From: Straminergon stramineum
Lineage: Eukaryota > Streptophyta > Bryopsida > Hypnales > Calliergonaceae
Assembly (NCBI GenBank): GCA_963920665.1
Contig: OY987272.1
Span: 15,629,001-15,693,000, forward strand
DNA length: 64,000 nucleotides
Direction of reading: 5' to 3'
In this document: positions 45,845 through 58,035 of the stretch, piece by piece
How the letters are laid out: each line of letters starts with the position of its first letter
Numbering within the stretch: the first letter of the stretch is position 1
Translations under genes and position numbers: made by a program
The notes under the pieces: model-generated
Told to the model about the DNA's origin: nothing
Databases searched by the model: none
Seen by the model: the letters and a program-made list of their open reading frames with translations, nothing else

Positions 45845-47841
45845 AATTCTAGTTTCTCAGTTCTAAGTTTGACTTGGATGGAACAAATATTCACTACTTT
45901 CATCCAATCTTGATACAAAATTTCATCCTTTGTTATCTTCCTTAGTTTAACTCTATTCCTAAGTGTAAACTAGATTTGGATTACCCTAATTATATTCTAA
46001 ATGATGCTAATATCTATTGAGTACTTAGTTGTCTTCAAAATATTCTTAATTGACTATCTATTTAATTTTGAAGGCTTTGAACTTCTTATGCTAACTTGCT
46101 ATTTTAAGGTTTTTAGTATTTTCCATTTGCAGGGAATAATATTACCTATCCATATTGCTAAGACACTTAAAGTTTGAATACTCCTATTGAAAGTTATGGA
46201 TGGATGAAGTTTGACCACTAATTGGTATTTTAAAACTTCATCCACTAATTTCTAAATTTTGTAGTAAGATTAAAGCTTGTCAAATATTGTTGTAAAGTTG
46301 AAGTTTGGATGGTAAAAACATGTGTTTGGAGCCATTTTCAAATATAGTGATAGGTAGATGGACATTCATGTATTCAAATTGAAAGTTGGCATGCCAACTA
46401 CCTTATTTCATTATAGAAAATGTAGAGTTTGTGAAATTAAATTGACACAAACATGGGTCAAATTTAGAAAACGACAAAACACATTTAGGAACCTTTCTTG
46501 TTATTTATTGCAAGTCCCCATGCTTCTTCTTAGTTTCCCCCTGTGTCTTTACAAGCTACATGTGTATGCATTTTGCCAAAACTATTATCAGAAATAGGTG
46601 CGTAGGATGGAAATCTTTGAAAATTTATAAGTAATTTAATAATTATCAAAAAAATATGAAACCACCTTTGTTACATGCCGCACCTACTTTTCTTAGTGTG
46701 AAGAATGAGCTGAAAATCTTCCAATCAATAGATCCCCATGAAAAAGGTGGACCACCCCTTAAATGGTCGCTTTTAGAGTAGACTACCTAAACCCATTTTC
46801 TTTGGGCAACAATTGGTTAATATTATAAATATTGATAGTAGATTCTTATCTATTTATAGAAAATAATAGGCTAATAATGATGTGCTTCATTAAATGTTGG
46901 TTCAAGTGGGCTTAGTTGTAAACAACTACTTGTCCAAACAACTTACAACTTCAAACAATAAAAGAGGTGCTTTTCAAAAGTTAAATTTGTAGTTTCAAAT
47001 ACTCATTGAAAGGAATTAGGGTGGCATGTCATTGATCTTGAACCTTTTTAAGATGGTCATGACCCCACCTATTGATAGTTTTATATTTTTGCACCAAACG
47101 AGTTTGAAAATTCATATTAATTTCATTTCTTTTGGGATTAATATGAATGCACTTGTATTTGAATCCACTCAATGAATTCCTTCTCCAATACACAAACAAC
47201 CGAATAAGCACCTTGCACCACATATCCAGATTATTAATTTGGGCAGTAATAGTCTAGTTGAGTTTGCCTGCACAAAAGAGAATAATTTCAATGTTCAACT
47301 AATGGTACCAATACTCTCTCTAAAAGAGGATTAGCACAAGTAAATAATAATAATTGCTAATGAGTACCAAAATGTAAACTAGTTGCAACAACTACATTGC
47401 AGTCACTTTGAAGTCAACTAAAGTCGATAGCATTGGAATTCAATCAAAACATTTTGAATACCAACATTCAATCATAAGACTCTTGTTGTATTCTAGTTTT
47501 TTTATTGTGAATGTCAAATGAAATAATTGAATTATACTTGTCTAGCTCAAATGGAAACATGACGGATTTTGTAACAAGGGTTGACACACTGTATATAAAA
47601 TATTATCTATCATATTATACACACTATCACAACCCCTATTACGACTCATGTAACAAAATCCGTCACACTTTCATCCTATCTAAAAAACATCATCCAATTA
47701 TTTCATCCAACCTTTACAACAAAAACCTAGAGGGTGACAAGTGAGTGTTCTTTCTCAATACAAGTACAACAATTCATTACAATTTGAATTTTCTAGTAAG
47801 TATATACACATATACTTGAGGTTGGACACAATATGGAAGTA
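45845..47841. other. Gene-free AT-rich stretch with a hairpin
   Basis: No gene is seen. A hairpin at 47560-47665 is listed separately. Confidence 0.45.
47560..47665. repeat. Hairpin with arms TGACGGATTTTGTAACA
   Basis: The arm at 47560-47576 pairs with TGTAACAAAATCCGTCA at 47649-47665 with one mismatch. The pairing may extend weakly into AAGGGTTG and CAACCCCTA. Possibly the core of a small MITE. Confidence 0.6.
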
Positions 47842-48820
47842 TTAACCCCTCAAGGCCTTTTTGGGTTTAAAAACATCATCACATTTGAAGTATTACAATG
47901 CAAAATTTCACTAAGGTATAGAAATCTCAACCATACAATCTTGTAGTGAACATGTTGTCAATGATGTAAATCAAATTTGGAGTCATTTGGCCAAATAGAT
48001 TGCAAGATTATACTGCTTTAGTATAGAAAAAGGATGTTGAAATTTTCCTAGAAACACATTTGGAGGTGAAATTTGATTTCTAAACCTACTCAAATGAAAT
48101 TGTTTTAAACTATAAAGTGTTTCAAAACAAGCATACAAACACATTGATGAAAGCCAATATCATTCAATAGACATTGTGCTTGCAAAATGACTTTGAAATG
48201 TGAAAAAATAGTAGGAAAAGTTGCAAAAACACATCCAAAGCTTAACCTCCTTCTACTGAAATGCTTCTTACTCACTCATAACTTCATGGATTGATACAAA
48301 ATTATTACCTCACAAATTAGAGCCCAATATGCACAACTTTCTCATAACTCTTTTATTTATTGAAAACCAACATTGCATGAAGAAGAAACAGACCGCCAAA
48401 GTTCACCATAATCCAAAATTAAACGTCTGGATTTAGAACTTTGAATTGCTCCCAAACATTCAAAACACTTTGAATTGGCATGAAATTTGTACACCAACAA
48501 CTAGAATTCAAAGGTTACATAACCCAACCAATTTGATTGAAAATAGACATTTGCTGAATGGAGATACAAGCCCGGAAGTTGCACATCCAAATGCAATTTG
48601 GTGAACTCAAATTAAACCCGTCAACTTTGAATGGCTTCCAAAAAATGAGTACATCTTCCATTAATCTGAAAATTCTACCACCCAAACTAGATGAGAGAGT
48701 GTAGATTTCCCAAGAAGTTTCATGGAATTTGGACATGGGATGCAAAAATTACAACACTTCAAATTGGACTTCCAGACTATGTGAGGACACTTTTGGTCTT
48801 TGTGGGCAGTGAGGGGTTAA
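47842..48820. mobile_element. TTAA-flanked non-autonomous element, copy 1 (979 bp)
   Basis: It starts TTAACCCCTCAAGGCC and ends GGGCAGTGAGGGGTTAA, so CCCCTCA inverted ends are bounded by TTAA on both sides. The interior is non-coding and aligns along its whole length, in direct orientation, with 58340-59701. TTAA targets with C-run termini are the mark of the piggyBac superfamily, but no transposase is present. Confidence 0.75.
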
Positions 48821-49850
48821 CTGTAAAATTATCCTGTCCAGCAAGTGTTGATGGCCTTCAACAAACTTCTGTCCATTGCTAAATAATGCCCTTGCCATGT
48901 TCCAGGTGGTTGTTCAATAAATATCAGCAAATGGTTGGACTCATAACTTAGTGGGTAAAGCAAAATCAAGGACAGGATCAATTTCTGGATCAATTAGCTC
49001 AAAGATTAATTTCCATTCAGCTCCCCTTCACATGATGAGCATGGAATTCAGAGTCAGTGCCTGAACTGACTCAGTCCCTTAACTTAACTTAACTTATTAT
49101 CTGAACTGCATCCTTTTCATCATCCACAGGCTTATTACATTTAAAATTTTATAATTTAATGACAAACAAATTCATTGCATTGAGTAGTTGGAAGGTGAGC
49201 TGGGTGAGGATTTGATGGGTGGCACTTTTATCGCATGACAGTTAAGCACTGGTGGGAATTATAATGTATGAAGTAAAATTAATGAAAAAATAAAAATAAA
49301 AAATTATGTGATTGGGTAGTAGGCAATTTAGTACTTAAGACGTGATTGAGACACACTGGGGGGGGGGGCATGTGAGGAGTGTGAAATTAATACAGATAAC
49401 AGACAGCTTTTGCAAGTGGTACTTAATTTATTGGTACCTGAGACTCAATTGCTTGATGCAACACATACTAAGGTAAGGCAACATCAGATGGAAAATTGAT
49501 GGTCGAAGGCAATCTCTGATTTCATTACCATGTATGATTTCTATTGTTTTATGTTTGTGAATTTTGAATTGTAATCCTTAACAACATTGGAATGGCCTAA
49601 ACAAACATCAGTTCTGTTGAATTGGCAGTGTTCCATGTGCCCATAACTGTCACATATATCTTAAAAAAACACAATTTAATTACAAGATACAAACAAGGAG
49701 ATATATAGATTTTGGGTTCAAGCCATGGGTCTTGAATTGTGTCAAAGTAATGGAATATTGTCAAATTAAGGAAATTGATGTTTACAATATAAGTTTATGC
49801 AGTAATCTACATCAACATTTGAAAGACCAATTTGATAATTTTCTATCAAA
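48821..49850. other. Gene-free stretch
   Basis: No gene is seen. A G homopolymer lies near 49361-49368. ATAACTTAGTGGGTAAAGCA near 48941-48960 faintly resembles a tRNA A box, too weak to call. Confidence 0.4.
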
Positions 49851-50264
49851 TCACAAAACTGTCACTCTTGCATTTTTGATGTCTTCTAAATAATTCTTGA
49901 GACATTGTATTCTTGATTTCAAGTTTGATGTATTAAGTTTCACTACATGGTCTTCAATCTCTGTCTTTTCTGTTTTACTTGCTTTTTCAGCCATCTTCTT
50001 GAATTCCCTAACTTTATCTTGGCAATTTGTAAGGTGTTCTTCTGGTTCCCATGAAGCATGGTCAAGTGGATATCCCGTCCATAGCACAAGATATTGAGTT
50101 TCCAATTTGTCAGTATCCTTGTCAACAACAACTTCTCGTACATCCAATATATATTCCACTTCCCATTCATCGTTTTCTCGATCATATACGTTGTCAACAT
50201 TAAATCCATATGGAGTTTTCTCTTTTGAACTTGGATGTGGCGCAACCCAAAATGTTCGTGCCAT
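49851..50264 (-). CDS. Single-exon chromodomain protein, 137 aa
   Basis: An intact frame from ATG 50264. Residues about 33-95 form a chromodomain: EWEVEYILDVREV, then TQYLVLWTGYPLDHASWEPE and EEHLTNCQDKVREF, followed by a Lys/Glu-rich helix. Chromodomains read methylated histone tails. The aromatic-cage residues are plausible (the W/Y positions at both ends). The closest common source is the integrase tail of Ty3/gypsy chromoviruses, but no integrase, polymerase or LTR surrounds it and the frame is unbroken, unlike the nearby mobile-element genes. A stop lies upstream of the start. It could be a domesticated chromodomain or a small leftover. Expression is unknown. Confidence 0.7.
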   Translation of the reverse strand: MARTFWVAPHPSSKEKTPYGFNVDNVYDRENDEWEVEYILDVREVVVDKDTDKLETQYLVLWTGYPLDHASWEPEEHLTNCQDKVREFKKMAEKASKTEKTEIEDHVVKLNTSNLKSRIQCLKNYLEDIKNARVTVL

Positions 50265-52426
50265 TTTTGATAAATTTGTGTGGATGATCTTTCCAATACC
50301 TATAAAATTGATCTACCAGTAGGAAATCCAAAACCAAAGAACTATATAATGCATATGATTTGTATGATGCTTGGTTATACTCAATAGTAAGTCCAAGAGG
50401 TGTATTTATAATCATTTGATCTTTTACTTTAAGTTAATCTCAACATGTGGGACCATCACACACTCAAAGTAAAAGAATCTCAAAAGTAAATTTCAACTAT
50501 TAAAAAGTAAAAGAATTTTTAAGACAAAAGGAAGAAATCTAAGAATTAGAAAACATTTCAATATTCAAAGAAAAGTAAAGTAAAAAGTAAAAAAAGGTAA
50601 AAGTAATTACAAAATTTAGAATTTGAATCTTACAAACATCCCCAAAGGCCCCTTCTCCATTATATCACTCATTTTGACCAAGTGAATGCAGGTCCTGACT
50701 GACTCACCCACTCACTGCTCATCAGTGCTCAGTTTGCCAGGTTTGTAAATTTGCAGTGGCTGTTGTCTGTTGGCGAATACATTCAAAAGTATCTCATGTA
50801 AAATAGTATGGTTTATTCATACACAATGAAATGAGTCAACTGTTCATTAATTTCCAATTTTCAAAAAATAAAAAATAGACTATGTTAGTTAAAATACCTC
50901 CATCAGACGCCACATAACTTTCACACATTATAAAAAAAGAGGAGTCAGGAAATTTGTCTCCTTAAACTACTTCAGTTGAGTTGGTGCCACCTCTTTAAAA
51001 TCACCCAAAAAACACTCTTCATGCCAGTCTATGTCTGTCTGTGTCTGTCCCTCAGTGCATTACCTGTGAATTATTTTACTTTCTTTCTCCATCCATGACA
51101 CTCCATCCCTGGCAGTCAAATAAACATCCACATATTTCATCCAACCCCGAATTTCATTCATCCACAGCCTGACCAACCTCGTACACCTACTGGCAGCAGT
51201 TGGTACCTCAGGAGCCCAATAATAGCAACTCCCTCAGGTGCCGCAGTAATACAAGGAACTGGTTTTCATCTGTGTCGTGACTGTCGTCCTCGCTAACTTA
51301 TCTTCGCTTCTAAACTTACATTAGGTTTCGCATTGGGCTTCACACTGGGCTTCGCATTGGGCTTCCTCCAAATTTGGCTGACAGAACTTTCGAAGTCAGT
51401 CGAGTTTAGTGCAGAATCTGGCGGATTTGTTGTGTGCAATTTGGCTTTGGTCTCTTCGCTCCTGGTATGATTGCATTGGAGCTTTTTTCCAGTTTTCACG
51501 CTGTCTTGGGGGAAAATTGGAGGGCTTTATACTACATGTGTAACAAATCCGTCGTTGCTGCATGAGAGAATCCATTCCTTTTTGCAACTGCAGCTTTTGG
51601 CGTCAGGACTGAACCTCCAGTAGGACTCCCCACTCCTGTTGCGTACAGAAGCCTAGTCGCCAGCTCATACCACTGTTTGTGCTCAGTAGTTTGGGGCCTG
51701 CACGTCGAGGGAATTGATGAGTTCGTCGTCATTACTCGAGCAATATTTTTTTCGGGCTTGTGTGTCCGGGGGTGAGTGAGTAGTAGTCCGGGGTGTCCTC
51801 CTTGATGTGGTAGTACTGGAGCTTCTTTTGCATGCCGAGGTTTTCGTGGGTTGTAGGGTTTGGAAATTAACACAGGCATTGACTTCTCTTAGGAGGATTG
51901 CTGCATGCAAGCTAGAGAGGGTTGGGAGAGGCGGATATGATAGTTTTCAATATATTGTTGGATTAAAGGTTTGATCCGAGAGTGGAGAGGTACTGGCTGG
52001 TGATCGGAAGGTCTATTTCCAGCTTGTGAGCTCGATCGGTCTGTTCTTCTCGGTCCTACGTTGTTGACGGTGAAGGTGTCAGTGGGGGTGCGGAGAGGGA
52101 AAAGAAACCGAGAACGATATATTGGTATTGGTGTATTGGCGCACACATATTGTGTAGTGGTGTGGTGCCTGGCGCGCGCGCGCGCGCGTGGGGAGCAACA
52201 AATGATGCAGTAGCTGTGGGGGATTCAAGAACTTAAGAACGAGCTGCTGATAAATAGTTGCATATTGGCTGTCGAGTGGCGTAGTACGGTGCGCTTGGTT
52301 GTGGGTAGGAAGAAACGATGCAGGGTTAATTGCTGGGGTTTAAGGCAGCCAGCCGGACTTTGGTGGTTGCGATGCATTCTGCTTGGTGAATTGGAGCTCG
52401 GTGAGGGAACTTAACCCACCACAAAG
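50265..52426. other. Intergenic region and upstream leader of the xylosyltransferase gene
   Basis: No gene is accepted here. From about 51200 the GC content rises towards the coding exon, consistent with a promoter and long 5' UTR, possibly with a leader intron. A CG dinucleotide run lies at 52172-52188. Confidence 0.45.
52172..52188. repeat. CG dinucleotide run
   Basis: Eight GC/CG units in the upstream region of the xylosyltransferase gene. Confidence 0.95.
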
Positions 52427-54365
52427 ATGTTTCGCCAGATACAAGAGAACCCGATGTTTCGTCAGATACAAGAGAATCCGATGTTGCGGCAATTGTCGCA
52501 GGACCAGATGAAGGCGGCGCTCCACACGTACCACCCTTCGCGCTTCCTGGCGACGCCCAAGGGACGCAAGGTGATGAAGACCATGAACACGTTCAAGATC
52601 ACCATCCTGTGCGGCTTCATCACGATTCTCGTGCTGCGCGGCACGCTGGGTCCCGGCGGGCTGTTGTTTGGGGGCAGCACCCCCGCGCAAACGTCAGCCG
52701 AGGTTCGGGAGCAGATCATCATGTCGCAGCGTGCGCGCGTGCTTTCGCAAGTGGACGAAGCCATCCCCGACGAGGTGACCGCCAGCAAGTTCGTGGAGGA
52801 GGAGGAGTGGGACCCCAGCACGCCCTACACTCTGGGCCCCAAGATCACCGACTGGGACGCGCAGCGCGCGACGTGGAACGCGCGCAACCCGGGTCGGAAC
52901 ACCACGGTGGGCGGCGCGCCCAAGACGCTGCTGGTGTCCGGTTCGCAACCTGGCCCTTGCGCGAACCCGTTGGGCGACTTCTACCACCTGAAGTTCTTGA
53001 AGAATCGCGTGGACTACGCGCGTCTGCACGGTCTGGAGATTTTCTACAACATGGCGACGTTCGAGAAGGAGATGACCTCTTTCTGGGCGAAGCTTCCCCT
53101 TCTTCGCAAGGTGATGCTGAACCATCCGGACATCGAGTGGGTTTGGTGGATGGACAGCGACGCGATTTTCACGGACATGACGTTCGAGATGCCTATGGAG
53201 AAGTACGCGAACATGAACTTGGTGGTGCACGGTTTCCACAACCTTCTGTTTGAGCAGCATCGTTGGATTGGCTTGAACACGGGCAGTTTCCTCATCAGGA
53301 ACTGTCAGTGGTCTCTGGACTTGCTGGACGCATTGGCTCCCTTCGGTCCTGAAGGCGACGCCAGAGTCGAAGCAGGTATGCCTTATTCCCGTACAGTCAT
53401 TGATCTTATTGTAGACTCGATTCGTGTACCTACATTGAGTTTTCCAGCCTCGACATTTCGGTTTTCATATATCACTTGGTTTATGAGACGGCATGTAGGT
53501 GTGCTCATTTCTGGCCTTGTGCTTGGAAGTGGTCTCACTTGTCAAATTCAAGTTTGGAATTTCTCTGTCTATTCTGTGTGTGTGTCTAGTGAGGGTCTAA
53601 CCTTGTCTTGACCTAAACTGTGCGTATTTATTCGCATGTTGGTGTTGAATTTGGGAGAGTCCACGAAACATCTAAGTAATCTTACGACATGTGCATTCCG
53701 AATGTAGAGATCGAGACCAATCGACATTAAGCCTGCCGTAGCCATTGAGCTGATTGATCTCTAAACACTGGCATATCATGCGTGTTGCAGGGAAATTGTT
53801 GACTGCGAAGCTTGTTGACCGACCAGTTTTCGAAGCAGATGATCAGTCTGCCCTTGTCTACCTCATCCTGTACGGCGACCCCAAGTGGAAAGAGTTCACG
53901 CACATCGAGTGGGAGTTCCTACTGCATGGATACTGGAAGTACGTCGTGTACACGTACGAGGAGTTGATGGCGAAGAACCACCCGGGCTATGGAGATGAGC
54001 GTTGGCCGTTCGTGACGCACTTTGTGGGGTGCAAGCCTTGCAAGCTGGGAGCCACTCCCGAGAACGACGAGTGCTTCAAGCAGATGGAGCGTGCCTTCAA
54101 TTTTGCAGATAATCAGGTTTTGGAGAGATACGGTTTCACCCACGCAGCTCTGGGCTCCTTCAAGACGCAGAAGATTCGCAAGGACTCTGCTGATCCGCTT
54201 GGGGTGGTACAACAGCAAGATGAGTCTTCTGTTGAACAGACAGTGAAATCTGACTCCTCCACTTTGAAGGAGGAGCTGAACCAGGTTGACACAGAGGAAG
54301 CCATGTCCCAGCTGGATGTTATTCAGGAGCCTTTTAAGCTCAACGAGATGGATTTACCTGAGTAG
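52427..54365 (+). CDS. XXT: Xyloglucan 6-xylosyltransferase (GT34), copy 1
   Basis: Two exons, 52427-53375 and 53791-54365 (GT-AG, phase matched), encode 507 aa. This is a type II Golgi membrane protein. A short cytosolic tail is followed by a membrane segment near residues 57-72 (FKITILCGFITILVLRG), a stem, and the GT34 catalytic domain with the DxD motif WMDSDAIF (D243-S-D245), GLNTGSFLIRNCQWSLDLLD, FEADDQSALVYLIL and GDERWPFVTHFVGCKPC. It adds alpha-1,6-xylose from UDP-xylose to the glucan chain of xyloglucan. The N-terminus has a tandem MFRQIQENP repeat. A Glu/Ser-rich C-terminal tail (from about residue 455) is longer than I expect for the family. A closely related copy lies inverted at the right edge. 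Confidence 0.95.
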
Positions 54366-55255
54366 GCACAGCATTCTTTTCTTCATGGCCAATTCAGCAC
54401 TTTCGTTGGTCTTTAATTTATCCCAGTTTGAATTGAAATTCTTGTCTGACACGACAAAGCGCCAGTCTCAGGCCGAGATCCTTGAAGTCCCGAAGGGCAA
54501 GTGGAGTCATCTGATCGAGGCGTTCATTAATTATTGACAGAGTTTGGAACACTTGCCCGAAATTGATGATATCCAGGCTTTCTTCGTTATCAAGGCTTTT
54601 GGCACCAGTCCTGCGCATTGTTAGTTTGGCAGTATAGAATTCGCCATTATGATGTACTCATAACTGGGTTTTTTAGCGACAGGTCTCTGTGCATTGGAGG
54701 GGCCATCTTTGATTGAATTTTTTGTTCTTGCCAGAAGAGCTCCAGCAACGATGATTGGCTTGGATGCCTTCATAGAGTGACGGTGTCAAAGAGGATGCCA
54801 TGGCTAGGTTGCGATTCCAAGAGTATCACGATAGATGCTAAGAGCTGGTTGACCTTGACTTGTACTTGAATAGAATATTGACCCTGAGGTACATTTGAGT
54901 AATTGAATTTGACCATGGTGACCGTTTAATTCCAGTCTAGATCGTTGCAACGGTGCGTTTGCTCCGACTGTCCAATTTCTCTCATGTCTGTAGGTTTCTG
55001 AAAACAGTCACTGCTGCTGTGGCGTGAGTAATTTATGTACAGGGAAATGGATTGTCTCATGTTAATAGTCATGTTATGTGTTCCCAATGGAACTTTAAGG
55101 GTAGCAACCATGGATTCCGCACGGTTTGCTTGGTCTGCAAAATGAAATAGACTTGTGTTGCAACAGAACTTGTGTTCCAAGAAGCGCTGTGTTTGTTTTG
55201 CCAGCTTGATCTGCACTCGCCTTGCACTATCGGTATTGGACAAGGGTGCGGTACC
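54366..55255 (+). other. 3' UTR and downstream region of xylosyltransferase copy 1
   Basis: Up to about 54930 it aligns (diverged) with the region downstream of copy 2, about 62120-62673 on the minus strand; for example TACATTTGAGTAATTGAATT is shared. The duplication therefore included the 3' flank. Confidence 0.6.
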
Positions 55256-55444
55256 TGTTCTACTAAGGTTGGATTCTGGAGTTTGACTCAGTTAGTACAG
55301 TCGGATCTATGATCAGACCGGAACGATAACCCAAGAGACAGTTGTCTCCTTCCTATACAATGAACTTTGTAATGCATAATCTTTTTATGCAATATATTAA
55401 TCTGTCATGTTCTCTATCTATTGTGAATCTTGGTGTACTCAACA
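55256..55444 (+). repeat. Probable Ty1/copia 5' LTR
   Basis: TGTTCTACTAAGG to TGTACTCAACA (TG...CA borders), 189 bp, is followed at once by TGGTATCAGAG, the initiator tRNA-Met primer-binding site typical of copia elements (55445-55455). The start is inferred from the TG border and is not fixed by a second LTR. Confidence 0.65.
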
Positions 55445-55527
55445 TGGTATCAGAGTTATAATTCTGTTTAAGCGTCACTCGTTATGATTTTAGACGTGGT
55501 TATGTCATGTGCTTCGTTAGAGACTTA

Positions 55528-55906
55528 GAGCATCCACACCCATTCTCCAAACCTGGAGTTTTGACATCTGTCCCAGCCATGTAAGGGTCAAAGGTCCCCA
55601 CCAATGACCTTGCAGTAATTAAAAAGTGAGTGGGTCCTTCAGAAAGTGGCCAAGCCACTCAACAATTGAGGGCCTGCAAGTTTGCTCTGTGGAGCTTAGA
55701 TTTAGAAGAATCTGTCGTACAAAAATAACTACACTAATTAGCTCATTAATTAGATCCCTCTTAGTTGGAGGGAGACATGGGGGTGACACATGTCCAATCT
55801 TGGGCCTCCAAGAATCCCTCCTTTGCATGCAAGGGTGGGGTAACGAAGCTAGCCCTCTAAAAGTAGTTTTGTGTGTCATTTATCTTAAGGAAGGATGCGG
55901 CTGCTC
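55528..55906. mobile_element. MITE inserted in the copia leader
   Basis: The left end GAGCATCCACACCC and right end GGATGCGGCTGCTC are imperfect inverted repeats, with TTA next to both ends (possible target duplication). It lies between the copia primer-binding site and its gag remnant. Non-coding. Confidence 0.5.
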
Positions 55907-56076
55907 TTTAGCACAACGGAAGATCCTCCTAACTGAGATCGAAGGTCAACCTGCACCCGTAAAGGCTGCAATAGCATTTGGAGCTGAGACAACCCCATAT
56001 GGAATGCATGGAGTATTGTGGATTGATCAGTGCTTCAACAATTAACCTGTGAAGATTTTCACAAAATTTTGTAACC

Positions 56077-56760
56077 ATGGCCTTTTCAGCTACAAGCTCA
56101 ACTTCGCAAACATATGTAATCCTTCCTCCGGACCCTCCTCTCACAACAGCAAATTACTCTATTGGAGCATCAAAGATAGAGATGCTTCATATGAAGTCCA
56201 CATTATGGACCATAGTCGATGGCACGGAGGTCACCCCGCCGAATCTGACGTTGCTGGCCTAACCGCCTGGGAGCACGAAGATTTCAAGGCACATTCTGAT
56301 ATATTACCTCATTGCGGAGGAAATTAAATGATCACTCAGATTCGCCCACTCAAATCCTCAAATGAGATATGGGATAAACTGAAACAACTGTATGAAAAAA
56401 CGAACAAAGTTAGCCAAGTCCACCCTTCACAAAAAATTATGTCATATGACGATGTTTGCATTTGAGGACATTCCACAATTTTAGAATCATGGCTATCAAC
56501 GTTACAAGAGTTTCCATCGCTGGCTGCGCCCTTACAGAAGCTCAACAGGAGGAGCGTTACCTAACATATAGAGCGCTTTCATCACAAAGCAAGGAGGACT
56601 TGACAATTTAACTTTCATTGATTTACTAACCCACATCTTACAGCAAATTGACATCAATAATTCTATGATATCTGAAAACTCAAAAGCTCAACTGATAAGT
56701 GCCTCTACGTCACTAGAAGGCAAGTTCATTAAAGCTTCCCTAGCGAAACATAGTAGATTT
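56077..56760 (+). pseudogene. Ty1/copia gag remnant
   Basis: Frames read SIGASKIEMLHMKSTLWTIV, DGTEVTPP and, after a frame change, QIRPLKSSNEIWDKLKQLYE. This is the order of the copia gag (UBN2-type) domain. Several stops, including TAA, and at least one frameshift break it. No pol domains follow, so the element is a 5' fragment. Confidence 0.75.
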
Positions 56761-56929
56761 CAAAAACCAGGAGTGCCTAGACGCAATGGCCATGAGATCA
56801 GTAGCCATTGCTCGAGCAAATAAACACCCTTCTTTCACCTTTTGCTCCTTCAACGCCGCTTTAGCCGCTTTGGTTCCCCTTGGTTGAGAAAGCAGGCACT
56901 TGTTTGATTCACCGTGACTGGCCTCCTTA

Positions 56930-57425
56930 GTGAAGCTACCTGCTTTGGGGGCTCCTTATGCAGTCACGATCTTCTCCGACGTTGCCTTCGCGGTGTTGGC
57001 TGCTTCATCGTAGTCCACTTCGGATTCACCAACATCCAGCAGTACTGTTCAAATTCGTATTCTCAATTCTTTGAGTGTTCAGTCCGATGCAACTCTTTCG
57101 ACATTCGCAAAATCTTTGCGGCGATAGTCCCACTAGGGTGCAGTCTGTCGATCTGCTTGTGCACACTAATGAATCGGGTAATGTCCTTCTTAATCTGCCC
57201 CCAATTTGATTCTAAGGAGCGTGCAAGTCTAAATCCCCCCACCCGCCGACACTCATCGTCGTGTAGAAATTTTTGCCTCCCACAGCCCCGTTCTACTGTT
57301 GGTTGCCACTGATCGGCTAGGTATTGGGTGATGGCTACTAAGTTCCTGGTTAGTTGTCTTTCTTTATCTTGTACAAATTTTCGACCCTTGGATTGTTGTC
57401 GGGTCGGCGCTGAAGCTTCCTCCAA
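56930..57425 (-). pseudogene. Myb/SANT-like transposon protein remnant (PIF/Harbinger ORF1 type)
   Basis: The minus strand reads RSLESNWGQIKKDITRFISV, HKQIDRLHPSG, then after a TGA YEFEQYCWMLVNPKW and an Arg-rich tail. The order S...W..I..D..RF....HPSG.......C W..L...PKW matches the Myb/SANT-like domain of Harbinger ORF1 and related plant proteins. The TGA stands where CGA (Arg) would fit. No transposase partner is seen nearby. Confidence 0.5.
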
Positions 57426-57790
57426 ATCTGCCCAGAAGCACTCGAGACATCAACGCCGACATCTTCCTGAGTCTGATCCGCAGAGAAGTTTTCGACTGCG
57501 GTGAACTCAGCCTCCCTCGACAATGCCCCACCGCGCCGACGGCCACCTCAAGCCATTGAAAAATTTATGCGAAAGGATAAAGTCAGACGAAGATGCTCCG
57601 AAATTTTGGGCACATCCAAAACACCGAGGGCATTGAAAACTGGCTTGGCAAGCATGGTTAATGAGGGCTCCGACAAATTTTGCCTGTTGGAGACTGCGGT
57701 GGGGCACTCTTCGTCCTCCGTCCGCGCCAGTGACCGTTTCGGGCCTCTCCCCAGTGATTGAGTGCGGATGCACTAAAGACTTCATACATA
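57426..57790. other. GC-rich fragment of unknown origin
   Basis: Open frames exist on both strands (for example 57501-57761 + and 57507-57860 -). None resembles a known family. Its composition links it to the Myb-like remnant next to it. Confidence 0.35.
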
Positions 57791-58035
57791 CTAGTGTGCA
57801 CTGTGTCGATGCCATAGCCAAAATCAAAGTGAAAGTATTTTTTTTATTTTTCAAAACCAAAAATAACTCAAAAATTCATAACTTTCACACTGTAGGTCCA
57901 AACACCACGAAACAAATCCTGTGCACCCCTCCTGGCCAAGGACTTTCCGATGGTACCAAGCACATAGCCACGGGATGTAGAGTTCGGGAGATTTCAACAT
58001 AACAAACAAAACAAAACAACCTAACTTAAGGTATG
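57791..58035 (+). repeat. Direct repeat pair, copy A
   Basis: About 245 bp running from CTAGTGTGCACTGTG through TAACTTTCACAC.GTAGG, GAAACAAA.CC..TGCACCC and TGGTACCAAG to CTAACTTAAGGT. It is repeated in the same order and orientation at 61369-61620. Confidence 0.75.

Noticed and set aside
48939..49085. Second SINE-like segment
   Set aside because: Only an A-box-like word is present. The B-box-like word is weak and there is no tail.
52609..53260. Long Arg/His-rich frames on both strands over the xylosyltransferase exon
   Set aside because: They are shadows of the GC-rich GT34 exon in other frames.
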